Below, piece by piece: positions 57,012-64,000 of a stretch of 64,000 nucleotides of DNA (position 1 is its first letter; each line of letters opens with the position of its first letter). This DNA is from Microbacterium thalli (GTDB lineage: Bacteria > Actinomycetota > Actinomycetes > Actinomycetales > Microbacteriaceae), in the NCBI RefSeq assembly GCF_028737325.1, contig NZ_JAQZCH010000002.1, forward strand, positions 310,001-374,000, written 5' to 3'. Below the pieces are notes generated by a model. That model did not search any database. It saw only the letters and a list, made by a program, of their open reading frames with translations, and was not told where the DNA came from. The position numbers and the translations under genes are program-made.

Positions 57012-57207
57012 GCCAGTCTGCGCCCGGCCCGAGGTGCGCATGGAGCGCGGCCTTGGCGATCTCCATCGTCGGGTAGGCGCCGAGTTCGGCGTCGGCTCCC
57101 GCCATCGTCACGATGTACCGTCCGTCGGTGTGACGGACCATGCCGACCACCCCGCGGCCGCCGTACGCGACCCACAGTGCTGACGGACGTGTCTGCGTGT
57201 TCATCAT
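56992..57207 (-). CDS. Small hypothetical protein
   Basis: A 71-residue protein (ALWVAYGGRGVVGMVRHTDGRYIVTMAG, TMEIAKAALHAHLGPGADWPTFREH). Two tandem ATGs occur at 57207 and 57204. GAAGGGG is a plausible ribosome binding site. No family recognised. Convergent overlap with yczE. Confidence 0.55.
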   Translation of the reverse strand: MMNTQTRPSALWVAYGGRGVVGMVRHTDGRYIVTMAGADAELGAYPTMEIAKAALHAHLGPGADWPTFREH

Positions 57208-57266
57208 CGAACCCCTTCCGACACCCGCAGGCTACTCCGCACCCCGGCGCGGCACCACCGCCCCGC

Positions 57267-57866
57267 TCACATCCGAGCAGCGCCTCCGGGCAGTGCGTCG
57301 ATATGGTGCTCCAGCACCGCGTCCGCGACCTGCCGCGGATCCGCCGGGCGGGTGCTGAGAAGCTGCAGTGCCAGCCCGTCGAGCAGCGCGTGCAGCCGGG
57401 CCGCCTCGCGGGGCAGGTCGGCATCGGGCGACATCCCTCCGGTGCGCACGAGCTCGTGCAGCGCCGACGCGCACACGCTATGGACGGCGTCGTGCATCTG
57501 GGCGACGCTGTCGCCGAGGTCCGGATCCGTCAGGGCGAGCACGGCGAGCTGCAGTTGTGCCGCGAGCTCGCGCCGGCGGGCGTCGTCGAGCGGCAGCAGC
57601 TCCGCCAGCAGTCGCAGGACGAGCGGTCGCCCCTCCCCCTGCAATCCGGCGATGCGCGCCGCGACGTCATCGCGGATGCGTCCGACGCAGAAGCGCCGCA
57701 GCGCCTCCTGGGTCGGGAATGCTCGGCGCAGCGACGCGGTCGCGATCCCCGCCTCGTCGGCGACCTTGCGGACGGAGAGCGCCGCGAGTCCCTCTGCCGC
57801 CAAGACGCGGATCGCCGCATCGCCGATCTGCCGGTCCCGTTCGTCGTGATCGATCAGGCGCGGCAT
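57267..57866 (-). CDS. TetR family transcriptional regulator
   Basis: This 199-residue repressor has the N-terminal helix-turn-helix IGDAAIRVLAAEGLAALSVRKVADEAGIATASLRRAFPTQEALRRF and an all-helical ligand domain. It lies 4 nt downstream of a membrane protein gene on the same strand, so it may regulate that operon. No clear operator is seen in the operon's 5' region. Confidence 0.93.
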   Translation of the reverse strand: MPRLIDHDERDRQIGDAAIRVLAAEGLAALSVRKVADEAGIATASLRRAFPTQEALRRFCVGRIRDDVAARIAGLQGEGRPLVLRLLAELLPLDDARRRELAAQLQLAVLALTDPDLGDSVAQMHDAVHSVCASALHELVRTGGMSPDADLPREAARLHALLDGLALQLLSTRPADPRQVADAVLEHHIDALPGGAARM

Positions 57867-57870
57867 CCTG

Positions 57871-58419
57871 TCATCCTCTCACCGGCGTCGGCGTCGGGGC
57901 CTTCTTCGGCCAGAGCGTGTAGCTGACCGCCCACAGCAGATCGATCGCGACGATGAGCCCCAGCACGGGCAGGAACCCCTGCAACTCCTCCGTGCGGGCG
58001 GGCGCATCGACCACCAAGGTCAGGCCCAGGATGATGCCCGCGGCGATCACGGCCGCCAGGAGCGTGCGCAGTACGTCGATCCAGCACTTCCGGGTATAAG
58101 CCCAGCCCGTGACGCGAGGCCGGGGCGACGCGCCGCGGAAACGTACGGCGAAGGCGCGGTCGGCCCACGCGATCATGCGGTGCCCGTACGCCACCGAGAT
58201 GCCGATGTACAGCGCGGCGAGGCCGTGATGCCACGACGCGGTGGCGCCGCCGATGAGGTCGGTCGCGACCAGGATCAGCAGCACGACGTCGATGACCGGC
58301 GCGGCGATCAGCAGGGCCGCGCCCAAGCGCGGTTTGCGAGCGACGTAGCGTACGAGCAGCCCCGCGATGATGGCGACCCAGAAGCCCACCTCGCAGGCGA
58401 TGATGGCCAGCAGAATCAC
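57871..58419 (-). CDS. Integral membrane protein (YmcC-like)
   Basis: This 182-residue protein has five hydrophobic helices (VILLAIIACEVGFWVAIIAGLLV, AALLIAAPVIDVVLLILV and others). It resembles actinobacterial proteins annotated as YmcC-like membrane proteins. The GTG at 58419 is preceded by GAGGGAGC. The frame is open further upstream but not coding. It is co-transcribed with the TetR regulator. Function unknown. Confidence 0.78.
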   Translation of the reverse strand: MILLAIIACEVGFWVAIIAGLLVRYVARKPRLGAALLIAAPVIDVVLLILVATDLIGGATASWHHGLAALYIGISVAYGHRMIAWADRAFAVRFRGASPRPRVTGWAYTRKCWIDVLRTLLAAVIAAGIILGLTLVVDAPARTEELQGFLPVLGLIVAIDLLWAVSYTLWPKKAPTPTPVRG

Positions 58420-58548
58420 GGTGCTCCCTCGTGTCGACGATCGCCGAGTTGACGACCGCCTCCTTTTTAGCACAGCTGTGTCACCAAGGGCACGAGCGCA
58501 CGCGAATCCCATCGCCGCGTTCGACGGCGGCAACGAGTGTCGTGACGG

Positions 58549-58621
58549 TGCCCCCGACAGGATTCGAACCTGTGACCAACGGATTAGAAGGCCGCTGCTC
58601 TATCCACTGAGCTACGGAGGC
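58549..58621 (-). tRNA. tRNA-Arg (anticodon TCT)
   Basis: A 73-nt cloverleaf: acceptor GCCTCCG/CGGGGGC with one T-G pair, discriminator A, anticodon loop CTTCTAA with TCT, T loop GGTTCGAATCC. Reads AGA, a rare codon in this high-GC genome. A minus-strand -10 TAGCCT is visible at 58652-58657, with a 7-bp hairpin (GGTCCGC/GCGGACC) between it and the gene. Confidence 0.95.
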
Positions 58622-58685
58622 CGGGTCCGCACGCAGCGGACCGTCGCCTCCAGGCTACCCGGGCTCACGCGTCGCACGCGGTCAT

Positions 58686-58691
58686 TAGGAT
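58686..58691 (+). promoter_or_regulatory. -10 box TAGGAT, leaderless promoter of orn
   Basis: TAGGAT ends 7 nt before the ATG at 58699 and overlaps the earlier ATG at 58690, which is therefore an unlikely start. Confidence 0.6.
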
Positions 58692-58698
58692 GGGCCGC

Positions 58699-59322
58699 AT
58701 GGTGGGAACAGCCGAGAACGACCGTCTCGTATGGATCGATTGCGAGATGACGGGGCTCGACCTCCGCATCGACGAGCTCGTCGAGGTCGCGGTCATCGTG
58801 ACCGACTACGAGTTGCGTCCCCTCGACGACGGCTTCCAGCTGGTCATCGCGCCGAGCGAGGCCGCTCGAGCGAACATGGGCGAGTTCGTGACCGCGATGC
58901 ACGAGAGCTCGGGGCTGCTGCACGAACTGGACGGCGGCGTCACGCTCGCCGAGGCCGAGGAGTCTGTGCTGGCGTACATCCAGCGCTTCGTCCCCGAGGG
59001 CAAGGCCGCGCTCGCCGGCAACACCATCGGCACCGACCGGATGTTCCTCGCGAAGTACATGCCGCGCGTGGACTCGTGGCTGCATTACCGCAATGTCGAC
59101 GTCTCGAGCATCAAGGAGCTGTCGCGCCGCTGGTTCCCCCGCGCCTACTTCCAGGCACCCGCCAAGGACGGCGGACACCGGGCGCTCGCCGACATCCGCG
59201 AGTCCATCCGCGAACTGGCCTACTACCGGGCCGCGGTCTTCGTGCCGGAGCCCGGACCCACCAGCGACCAGGCGCGCGCGACCGCCGAGGCCGTCGTGTC
59301 GTCGTACACCCCATCCGTGTAA
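58699..59322 (+). CDS. orn: Oligoribonuclease
   Basis: This 3'-5' exoribonuclease of the DEDDh family, 207 residues from this start, degrades 2-5-mer RNA and clears pGpG-type dinucleotides. The acidic catalytic residues are in VWIDCEMTGLDL and AGNTIGTDRMFLAKYMP, and the His/Asp end motif in GGHRALADIRESI. The ATG at 58699 is preferred over 58690 because a -10 box occupies the latter. tRNA-His follows. Confidence 0.96.
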   Translation: MVGTAENDRLVWIDCEMTGLDLRIDELVEVAVIVTDYELRPLDDGFQLVIAPSEAARANMGEFVTAMHESSGLLHELDGGVTLAEAEESVLAYIQRFVPEGKAALAGNTIGTDRMFLAKYMPRVDSWLHYRNVDVSSIKELSRRWFPRAYFQAPAKDGGHRALADIRESIRELAYYRAAVFVPEPGPTSDQARATAEAVVSSYTPSV

Positions 59323-59328
59323 TACAAT
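59323..59328 (+). promoter_or_regulatory. -10 box TACAAT of tRNA-His
   Basis: TACAAT directly follows the orn stop. The tRNA begins 30 nt later, leaving a short leader with a CCCGG-TTT-CCGGG hairpin to be processed off. Confidence 0.5.
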
Positions 59329-59357
59329 CGTCTGGTTGCCCGGTTTCCGGGAGACAT

Positions 59358-59434
59358 GGTGGCTATAGCTCAGTTGGTAGAGCACCGCGTTGTGGTCGCG
59401 GGGGTCGCGGGTTCAAGTCCCGTTAGCCACCCCA
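59358..59434 (+). tRNA. tRNA-His (anticodon GTG), CCA encoded
   Basis: The acceptor stem GTGGCTA/TAGCCAC is extended by the histidine-specific G-1 (59358) facing C73 (59431), followed by an encoded CCA. The anticodon loop TTGTGGT holds GTG and the T loop is GGTTCAAGTCC. Confidence 0.95.
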
Positions 59435-59460
59435 AGAAGCACCCCGCTTCGGGAGTGAAC

Positions 59461-59811
59461 ATGATCGAGATGGATGCCGTGGCATTCGAGACCCTCGTCA
59501 CGGACGAGCTCGATCGTCTTCCCGACGACATGGTCGATGGCCTCGACAACGTCATCTTCGTGGTCGAGGACCGGCCCGAGGACGGCAGCCTCGATCTGCT
59601 GGGACTGTACGACGGCTTCGCCCTGACCGAGCGAGACCGGTACGGTCAGGGCGAGCTGCCCGACCGCATCATCGTGTACCGCGAGCCTCACCTGCACGCG
59701 TGCGACGACATCGACGCGCTGCGGGACGAGATCCATACGACGCTGGTGCACGAGATCGCGCACTTCTACGGCATCGACGACACGCGCCTGCACGAACTGG
59801 GATGGGCCTGA
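59461..59811 (+). CDS. Zincin-like metallopeptidase family protein
   Basis: This 116-residue protein has the zinc protease motif HEIAHFYGIDD with His 97, Glu 98 and His 101, and a further H in RLHELGW. This is the minimal zincin (DUF1025-type) family of actinobacteria and proteobacteria, function unknown. It is translated just after tRNA-His, and its stop overlaps the clpS start (TGATG). Association with clpS suggests a role in protein turnover, by inference only. Confidence 0.88.
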   Translation: MIEMDAVAFETLVTDELDRLPDDMVDGLDNVIFVVEDRPEDGSLDLLGLYDGFALTERDRYGQGELPDRIIVYREPHLHACDDIDALRDEIHTTLVHEIAHFYGIDDTRLHELGWA

Positions 59812-60101
59812 TGAGCACCGCGATGCCCGATCTGGATCGAGAGCCGCGACTCACCGCCGCCCCGAACACCCCCTGGCAGACCGTGGTCTGGAACGACCCG
59901 GTGAACCTGATGTCGTACGTCGTCCACGTCTTCCGCACGTACTTCGGCTTCCCTCGCGAGCGCGCGAACGAGCTCATGCTCGCGGTGCACAACGACGGTC
60001 ACGCCGTCGTCGCCGAAGGTCCGCGAGAAGCGATGGAGGCGCATGCGCGCGCCATGCACGAGTTCGGACTCTGGGCGACCGTCCGGCGGGCGGCGTCATG
60101 A
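59811..60101 (+). CDS. clpS: ClpS adaptor protein
   Basis: This 96-residue adaptor delivers N-degron substrates to the Clp ATPase (ClpC in actinobacteria). The core motif WNDPVNLMSYVVHVFRTYFGF and the HNDGHAVVAEGPREAMEAHA segment are diagnostic. The ATG at 59811 overlaps the preceding stop. Its own stop overlaps the DUF2017 start (ATGA). Confidence 0.95.
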   Translation: MSTAMPDLDREPRLTAAPNTPWQTVVWNDPVNLMSYVVHVFRTYFGFPRERANELMLAVHNDGHAVVAEGPREAMEAHARAMHEFGLWATVRRAAS

Positions 60102-60559
60102 CGGACTCGGTGACGTTCACCCTGCCGCAGGCTGAAGGGCAGTATCTCCGCGAGCTCGTGGAGCAGTACCTCGAGCTCGTTCGGGCACCCGACGATGACC
60201 GTGATCCGGCGACCCGGCGACTGTCGCCCGACGCCTACCCCGACGAGGCCGAGGCGTCCGCGGAGTTCCGGTCGCTCACCCGCGACGATCTCGCGGCGAC
60301 GCGTGCTGCCGACGCGGAGCGGGTGATCGCGACGCTAGCCGCACGGGAGCCGGGATCCCGGGAGCGCCCTGACCTGATCCTCGATGGGCCGGCGCAGACG
60401 GCGTGGCTGCGCACTCTCGCCGGACTGCGCATCGTCCTCGCGACGAGGCTGGGCATCGTCGACGACGACAGCGTGGTGAAACCCGACGATCCGCGGTACG
60501 ACGTCTACGAGTGGCTCGGTTACCGCCAGGAGATGCTCCTGCAGTCGATGGCGGCCTGA
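60098..60559 (+). CDS. DUF2017 (AosR-like) protein
   Basis: This 153-residue acidic helical protein is recognisable as DUF2017 from LREPLVEQYLELV-like LRELVEQYLELVRA and VYEWLGYRQEMLLQSM. The Mycobacterium tuberculosis homologue next to clpS is AosR, reported as a redox-sensing regulator of sulphur metabolism. Whether this protein shares that role is unknown. Co-translated with clpS. Confidence 0.87.
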   Translation: MTDSVTFTLPQAEGQYLRELVEQYLELVRAPDDDRDPATRRLSPDAYPDEAEASAEFRSLTRDDLAATRAADAERVIATLAAREPGSRERPDLILDGPAQTAWLRTLAGLRIVLATRLGIVDDDSVVKPDDPRYDVYEWLGYRQEMLLQSMAA

Positions 60560-61060
60560 TCAGGCGAGCTCGACGATATGCGTCGCGAGCGCACGCGGAT
60601 CGTGCCGGGCGACGTGCTCGTCCTCCTGAAGCGCCCAGCGCTCCCAGTGGGGCCGGTACGTCTCCCCGTCTCGCGCCAGCGCCCGTTCGCGGCGCACCGA
60701 CGCGGGAGCATCCAGCCATACGCGCACGGACGAGAGCGCCGCCGATGCCGGGGTGAGCGCTCCGCTCCCCTCCAGGATGACGGCGCGCTCGGGCGGGCAC
60801 GCGCGGACGTCGCCGTAGCGGTCCGCGTTCCAGTCCCATCGCTGCCAGGTCCCCGCGCGTCGTTCGAGACGAGGAGCCAGGACGCGTGCATACGCGTAAG
60901 CCGACCCCGCGACCAACCCGTCCCACCCGGGGTACAGGTCATCGAGGGCGACGGGTTCCACATCGACATCCGCCGGCCATCGCCTCAGCACCTCACGAGC
61001 GAACGTCGTCTTGCCGGCCCCGCTGCGACCGTCGACGACGATCACCATGCCGGGCACCAC
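60560..61060 (-). CDS. P-loop kinase (uridine-kinase-like)
   Basis: This protein has about 166 residues from the GTG at 61060, with Walker A VVDGRSGAGKTTFA near the N-terminus. The motifs VALDDLYPGWDGL and ERAVILEGSGALT follow, with RERALARDGETY as a lid, as in uridine kinase-like NTPases. The true start is unclear. GTG 61060, GTG 61057 and ATG 61048 lie close to the P-loop with no good ribosome binding site, although the frame is open further upstream. Substrate unknown. Convergent with the DUF2017 gene. Confidence 0.75.
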   Translation of the reverse strand: MVPGMVIVVDGRSGAGKTTFAREVLRRWPADVDVEPVALDDLYPGWDGLVAGSAYAYARVLAPRLERRAGTWQRWDWNADRYGDVRACPPERAVILEGSGALTPASAALSSVRVWLDAPASVRRERALARDGETYRPHWERWALQEDEHVARHDPRALATHIVELA

Positions 61061-61109
61061 GAGCCCGAGGACCGTGTCGACGGCGTCCTCGATCGCGCGT
61101 GGGAGCGGG

Positions 61110-61430
61110 TTACTTCTTGAGGGCGCGGATGACACGGCTGAGCGCGCGACCGACGACCCACACGAAGGGGATCGCCACCGCGACGAGCGAGACGAGATTC
61201 GGCTCGAATCGCAGGTCGTCGCCCTTGCGGACGTACGCACCGACGGGGATCGCGTAGCCGCCGCCCCCGCCACCCGTGCTGCCGTCGCCGTCCTCGCCGG
61301 CGCCGAAACCGCTCCAGCTGAGCGCGACGGGGATGAGGCGGATGCCGTCGACGTCCTGCTGCTCACCGTAGACGCTGGTGACGCCGATGTTGGCGGTCTG
61401 CTTGCCGAGTTCGAGTGCGAGGTTGGGCAT
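61110..61430 (-). CDS. GerW/YtfJ-like protein
   Basis: This 106-residue protein resembles the GerW (YtfJ) sporulation protein family. It has the N-terminal NIGVTSVYGEQQDVDGIRLIPVA, a glycine-rich loop (STGGGGGGYA) and IPVGAYVRKGDDLRFEPN, ending in a hydrophobic helix and basic tail. In non-sporulating actinobacteria the family has no known role. Start at 61430 lies 6 nt from a TACGGT box. Confidence 0.8.
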   Translation of the reverse strand: MPNLALELGKQTANIGVTSVYGEQQDVDGIRLIPVALSWSGFGAGEDGDGSTGGGGGGYAIPVGAYVRKGDDLRFEPNLVSLVAVAIPFVWVVGRALSRVIRALKK

Positions 61431-61436
61431 GGTCCC

Positions 61437-61442
61437 ACCGTA
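61437..61442 (-). promoter_or_regulatory. -10 box TACGGT, leaderless promoter of the GerW-like gene
   Basis: Minus-strand TACGGT ends exactly 6 nt before the ATG at 61430. Confidence 0.5.
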
Positions 61443-61470
61443 CCCCGCGCCACCCGCCGGGGTACAGGCG

Positions 61471-62730
61471 TCACCGTTCGTGATCGACGCGCGGGTTGGT
61501 CGGCATCGCTCCCACATCGCGGCGCGGACCGAGCACACTGGCCCGGGTCACGGCGCCACGGCCGAACCGCGCCCGCGCGTCGTCGAGGGCGTCGTCTATG
61601 CGACGCCATTCCGCGTCGTCGTCCCACAGGGTCAGGCCGCCCGTGCCGTCGGGGCGCAGCTTCTCGGCCCGCACACCGATGAGGCGCACCGCTTGCGTCA
61701 GGTCGACACTGTCCAGCAGATCGATCGCGGCTGAGCCGATGCGCTGGCCGACGTTGGTCGGCAGCGGCAGGGTCTGCGACCGGCTGTAGGTCGAGAAGTC
61801 GGTGAGGCGCACCTTGATCGACACGGTCGCGGCCTCCCAGCCGCCGGCGCGCAGGCGCGCACCCACCCGGTCGGCGAGGTGGCGCAGCTCCGACCGCAGC
61901 ACCGTCGTGTCGACGACGTCGTGCGAGAAGGTCTCTTCGTGCGAGATGCTCTTCTCGACGCGTTCGGTCTGCACTTCACGGGCGTCGAGCCCGCGCGACA
62001 GGTGCCACACCCGCTCGCCCATCGCAGGACCGAGCGCCCGCTCCAGCACCGAACGAGGGGTGTCCCACACGTCGGCAACGGTCCGGATGCCGCGGGCCAG
62101 CAGCGCCTCCGTCGCTTTCGGTCCGACCCCCCACAGGGCGCCGACCGGTCGCGCCCCGAGGAAACGGAGCGTGTCGGCTTCGGCCACGACGAGCAATCCG
62201 TCGGGCTTGGAGATGGTGGACGCCATCTTCGCGACATGCTTGGTCGCCGCGACACCGACGCTGCAGGTGAGGCCGGTCTCGTCGAGCACGCGGGCTCGGA
62301 TCAGCTGAGCGATCTGGCGCGGGCTCCCCCAGAGTCGCCGAGCGCCGCTCACGTCGAGGAAAGCCTCGTCGATCGAGAGGGGTTCGACGAGCGGCGTGAC
62401 GGACCGGAAGACGTCCATGACGCGGCGTGAGAGCTCGGCGTAGCGCTCGAACGTCGTCGGTACCACGATCGCGTGGGGGCACAGCTGCAGCGCCCGGCCC
62501 ACGGGCATCGCGGATCGGACGCCGAAGCGGCGCGCCTCGTACGAGGCGCTCGAGACCACCCCTCGCCGCTCGACCCCGCCGACGATGATCGGCTTGCCGG
62601 CCAGCGACGGGTCGTCGAGGACGGCCACCGCCGCGTAGAACGCGTCCATGTCGACGTGGAGGATGCGGGTGCCGGTGTCGTCGGCATCCGGTGCCGACAC
62701 CAGCCGCCCCGATCCGTCGCCGCGTCCCAT
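61471..62730 (-). CDS. dinB: DNA polymerase IV
   Basis: This Y-family translesion polymerase has 419 residues. Palm motifs HVDMDAFYAAV (Asp near 27) and PLSIDEAFLDVSG hold the catalytic acids. The little-finger domain follows ISHEETF. The C-terminus ends in TNPRVDHER without an evident beta-clamp peptide, so the clamp contact may be atypical. The 5' flank has GAGAAT 6 nt before the ATG, another possible leaderless start. No LexA box is evident. Confidence 0.95.
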   Translation of the reverse strand: MGRGDGSGRLVSAPDADDTGTRILHVDMDAFYAAVAVLDDPSLAGKPIIVGGVERRGVVSSASYEARRFGVRSAMPVGRALQLCPHAIVVPTTFERYAELSRRVMDVFRSVTPLVEPLSIDEAFLDVSGARRLWGSPRQIAQLIRARVLDETGLTCSVGVAATKHVAKMASTISKPDGLLVVAEADTLRFLGARPVGALWGVGPKATEALLARGIRTVADVWDTPRSVLERALGPAMGERVWHLSRGLDAREVQTERVEKSISHEETFSHDVVDTTVLRSELRHLADRVGARLRAGGWEAATVSIKVRLTDFSTYSRSQTLPLPTNVGQRIGSAAIDLLDSVDLTQAVRLIGVRAEKLRPDGTGGLTLWDDDAEWRRIDDALDDARARFGRGAVTRASVLGPRRDVGAMPTNPRVDHER

Positions 62731-62771
62731 GCGTCCATTCTCCCCCGGACCGCCGACATCCGGCCCGACGA

Positions 62772-62809
62772 CGAACCGCGGAACGGCTGGGCAGCCGGTC
62801 CGCGGTTCG
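62772..62809 (-). terminator. Terminator downstream of gatB
   Basis: An 11-bp stem (CGAACCGCGGA with TCCGCGGTTCG) extended by an inner CGGCT/AGCCG stem lies 13 nt beyond the gatB stop. Confidence 0.75.
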
Positions 62810-62822
62810 CGGGCGTCTGTCG

Positions 62823-64000
62823 CTACTGAGCGGCGCGTTCGAGGATCAGTTCGCGGACGCGTGCTGCGTCGGCCTGACCCTTCATCGCCTTCATGACCGC
62901 ACCGATCACGGCACCGGCGGCCTGCACCTTGCCGTCGCGGATCTTGGCGAGGACATCGGGCTGCGAGGCGAGCGCCTCATCGATCGCCGCGATCAGCGCG
63001 CCGTCGTCCGAGACGACCGCGAGCCCCCGGGCGTCGACGACCTCCTGCGGGGTGCCCTCGCCATCGATCACGCCTTCGAGCACCTGACGCGCGAGCTTGT
63101 CGGTCAGGGTGCCGGCGTCGACGAGCCGCTGCAGCGCCGCGACATCCGCCGGCGCGACCAGAGCCTGCGGTTCCGCGCCGCGGGTGTTCGCGATGCGGGT
63201 GATCTCACCCGTCCACCACTTGCGTGCAGCCGTCGGCGCTGCACCGGCGGCCACCGTGGCCTCGACCTCGGCGAGGAGCCCGCCGTTGACGACATCCTGG
63301 AACTCGAGATCCGTGAAGCCCCAGTCGCCCTGCAGGCGACGACGACGCACGGCCGGCGGCTCGGGCAGAGCCGCGCGCAGCTCTTCGATCAGCTCGATCG
63401 ACGGGGCCACGGGGAGCAGATCGGGCTCGGGGAAATAGCGGTAGTCGTCCGCATCCGACTTCGGGCGTCCCGGCGAGGTCGTGCCGGTGTCCTCGTGCCA
63501 GTGGCGTGTCTCCTGGATGATCGTCCCGCCCTCGGCGAGGATCGCCGCTTGACGCTGGATCTCGTAGCGCACCGCGCGCTCGACCGAACGCATGGAATTG
63601 ACGTTCTTCGTCTCGGTGCGGGTGCCGAGCTTCTGCTGACCCCGGGGGCGCAGCGAGACGTTTGCGTCACACCGCAGGTTGCCGCGCTCGAGGCGCGCCT
63701 CGGAGATACCGAGGCCGATCACGATGTCGCGGATCGTGCGCACGTACGCCTTGGCGATCTCGGGCGCACGGTGCTCGGCGCCGAAGATCGGCTTCGTGAC
63801 GATCTCGACGAGGGGCACCCCGGCCCGGTTGTAGTCGACGAGCGAGAACTCGGCGCCCTGGATGCGGCCGGTGGCACCACCCATGTGGGTGAGCTTGCCC
63901 GCGTCCTCTTCCATATGCGCGCGCTCGATGTCGACGGTCACGGTCGTGCCGTCGGCCAGCTCGACCTCGACCTCGCCCTCGAATGCGATCGGCTCGTCGT
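62823..64000 (-). CDS. gatB: Asp-tRNA(Asn)/Glu-tRNA(Gln) amidotransferase subunit B, N-terminus missing
   Basis: GatB binds misacylated tRNA and phosphorylates the side chain before amidation within GatCAB. The frame is open to the window edge, so about 390 residues are visible and roughly 110 N-terminal residues lie outside. Motifs present are [40 protein letters not shown] and the tRNA-binding YqeY-like tail ([18 protein letters not shown]). It ends at a strong hairpin. gatC and gatA are expected just upstream, beyond the window. Confidence 0.96.
   Translation of the reverse strand, partial: DEPIAFEGEVEVELADGTTVTVDIERAHMEEDAGKLTHMGGATGRIQGAEFSLVDYNRAGVPLVEIVTKPIFGAEHRAPEIAKAYVRTIRDIVIGLGISEARLERGNLRCDANVSLRPRGQQKLGTRTETKNVNSMRSVERAVRYEIQRQAAILAEGGTIIQETRHWHEDTGTTSPGRPKSDADDYRYFPEPDLLPVAPSIELIEELRAALPEPPAVRRRRLQGDWGFTDLEFQDVVNGGLLAEVEATVAAGAAPTAARKWWTGEITRIANTRGAEPQALVAPADVAALQRLVDAGTLTDKLARQVLEGVIDGEGTPQEVVDARGLAVVSDDGALIAAIDEALASQPDVLAKIRDGKVQAAGAVIGAVMKAMKGQADAARVRELILERAAQ

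Noticed and set aside
58690..58698. orn start at 58690
   Set aside because: That ATG overlaps the TAGGAT -10 box, so it would not be in the mRNA; 58699 has leaderless spacing.

Overview
This window is a high-GC stretch of chromosome from an actinobacterium, most probably a member of the Microbacteriaceae such as Microbacterium. That placement is inference, based on codon use, the gene order rplU-rpmA-obgE-proB-proA-nadD-rsfS, the clpX-clpP2-clpP1-tig block, a translational T-box in front of a long eukaryote-like ileS, and a clpS-DUF2017 pair. Nearly all of it is ordinary core genome. It is densely packed, with many ATGA, GTGA and TGATG overlaps between consecutive genes. Both end genes are cut by the window: a 3-methyladenine glycosylase on the left and gatB on the right.

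Layout. 1-8.2 kb: ribosomal proteins L21 and L27, GTPase Obg, proline biosynthesis (proB, proA), NAD synthesis (nadD), an acidic repeat membrane protein and rsfS, all on the minus strand and ending in tRNA-Ala. 8.2-10.9 kb: an RNase E/G gene. 10.9-15.07 kb: a small integrated element with a tyrosine integrase, a zinc-finger ORF, phage-tail-like genes and two divergent genes of unknown function. It is bounded by a 10-bp repeat that contains the apparent -10 box of the rne promoter. 15-21.5 kb: VKOR, ndk, folC and ileS with its T-box. 21.5-30.5 kb: an acetyltransferase, an OsmC protein, the metNIQ methionine importer, valS and an M3 peptidase. 30.5-37 kb: the Clp protease and trigger factor block, tRNA-Pro and tRNA-Gly, a gamma-carbonic anhydrase and dps. 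37-43.5 kb: amidohydrolase, PaiB, Nei, RpiB and PepN. 43.5-48.9 kb: an ABC exporter with its own two-component system, then MscS and a truncated haemoglobin. 48.9-54.9 kb: thioesterases, EttA, SSB and MsrA. 54.9-58.5 kb: a MocR/YczE pair and a TetR/membrane-protein pair. 58.5-64 kb: tRNA-Arg, orn, tRNA-His, a zincin-clpS-DUF2017 operon, a P-loop kinase, a GerW-like protein, dinB and gatB.

Regulation that can be read from the sequence. At least fifteen genes have a TANNNT-type (or GATAAT) -10 box ending 6-8 nt before the start codon, which predicts leaderless mRNAs. Two divergent gene pairs share overlapping -10 boxes. There are near-perfect dyads between osmC and metN and between the MocR gene and yczE. 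Perfect GC-rich hairpins follow tig, clpP2, the met operon, pepN, dps, msrA and gatB.

The most interesting region is the 4.15-kb element. Its two ends carry the same ordered pair of 10-bp repeats, TGGTCCGTGG then TGGTCCGTGA, as expected for integrase arm sites. Its integrase overlaps the next ORF in what looks like a short tail-gene operon, and it carries a lower-GC divergent pair of unrecognised genes that could be immunity or defence cargo.
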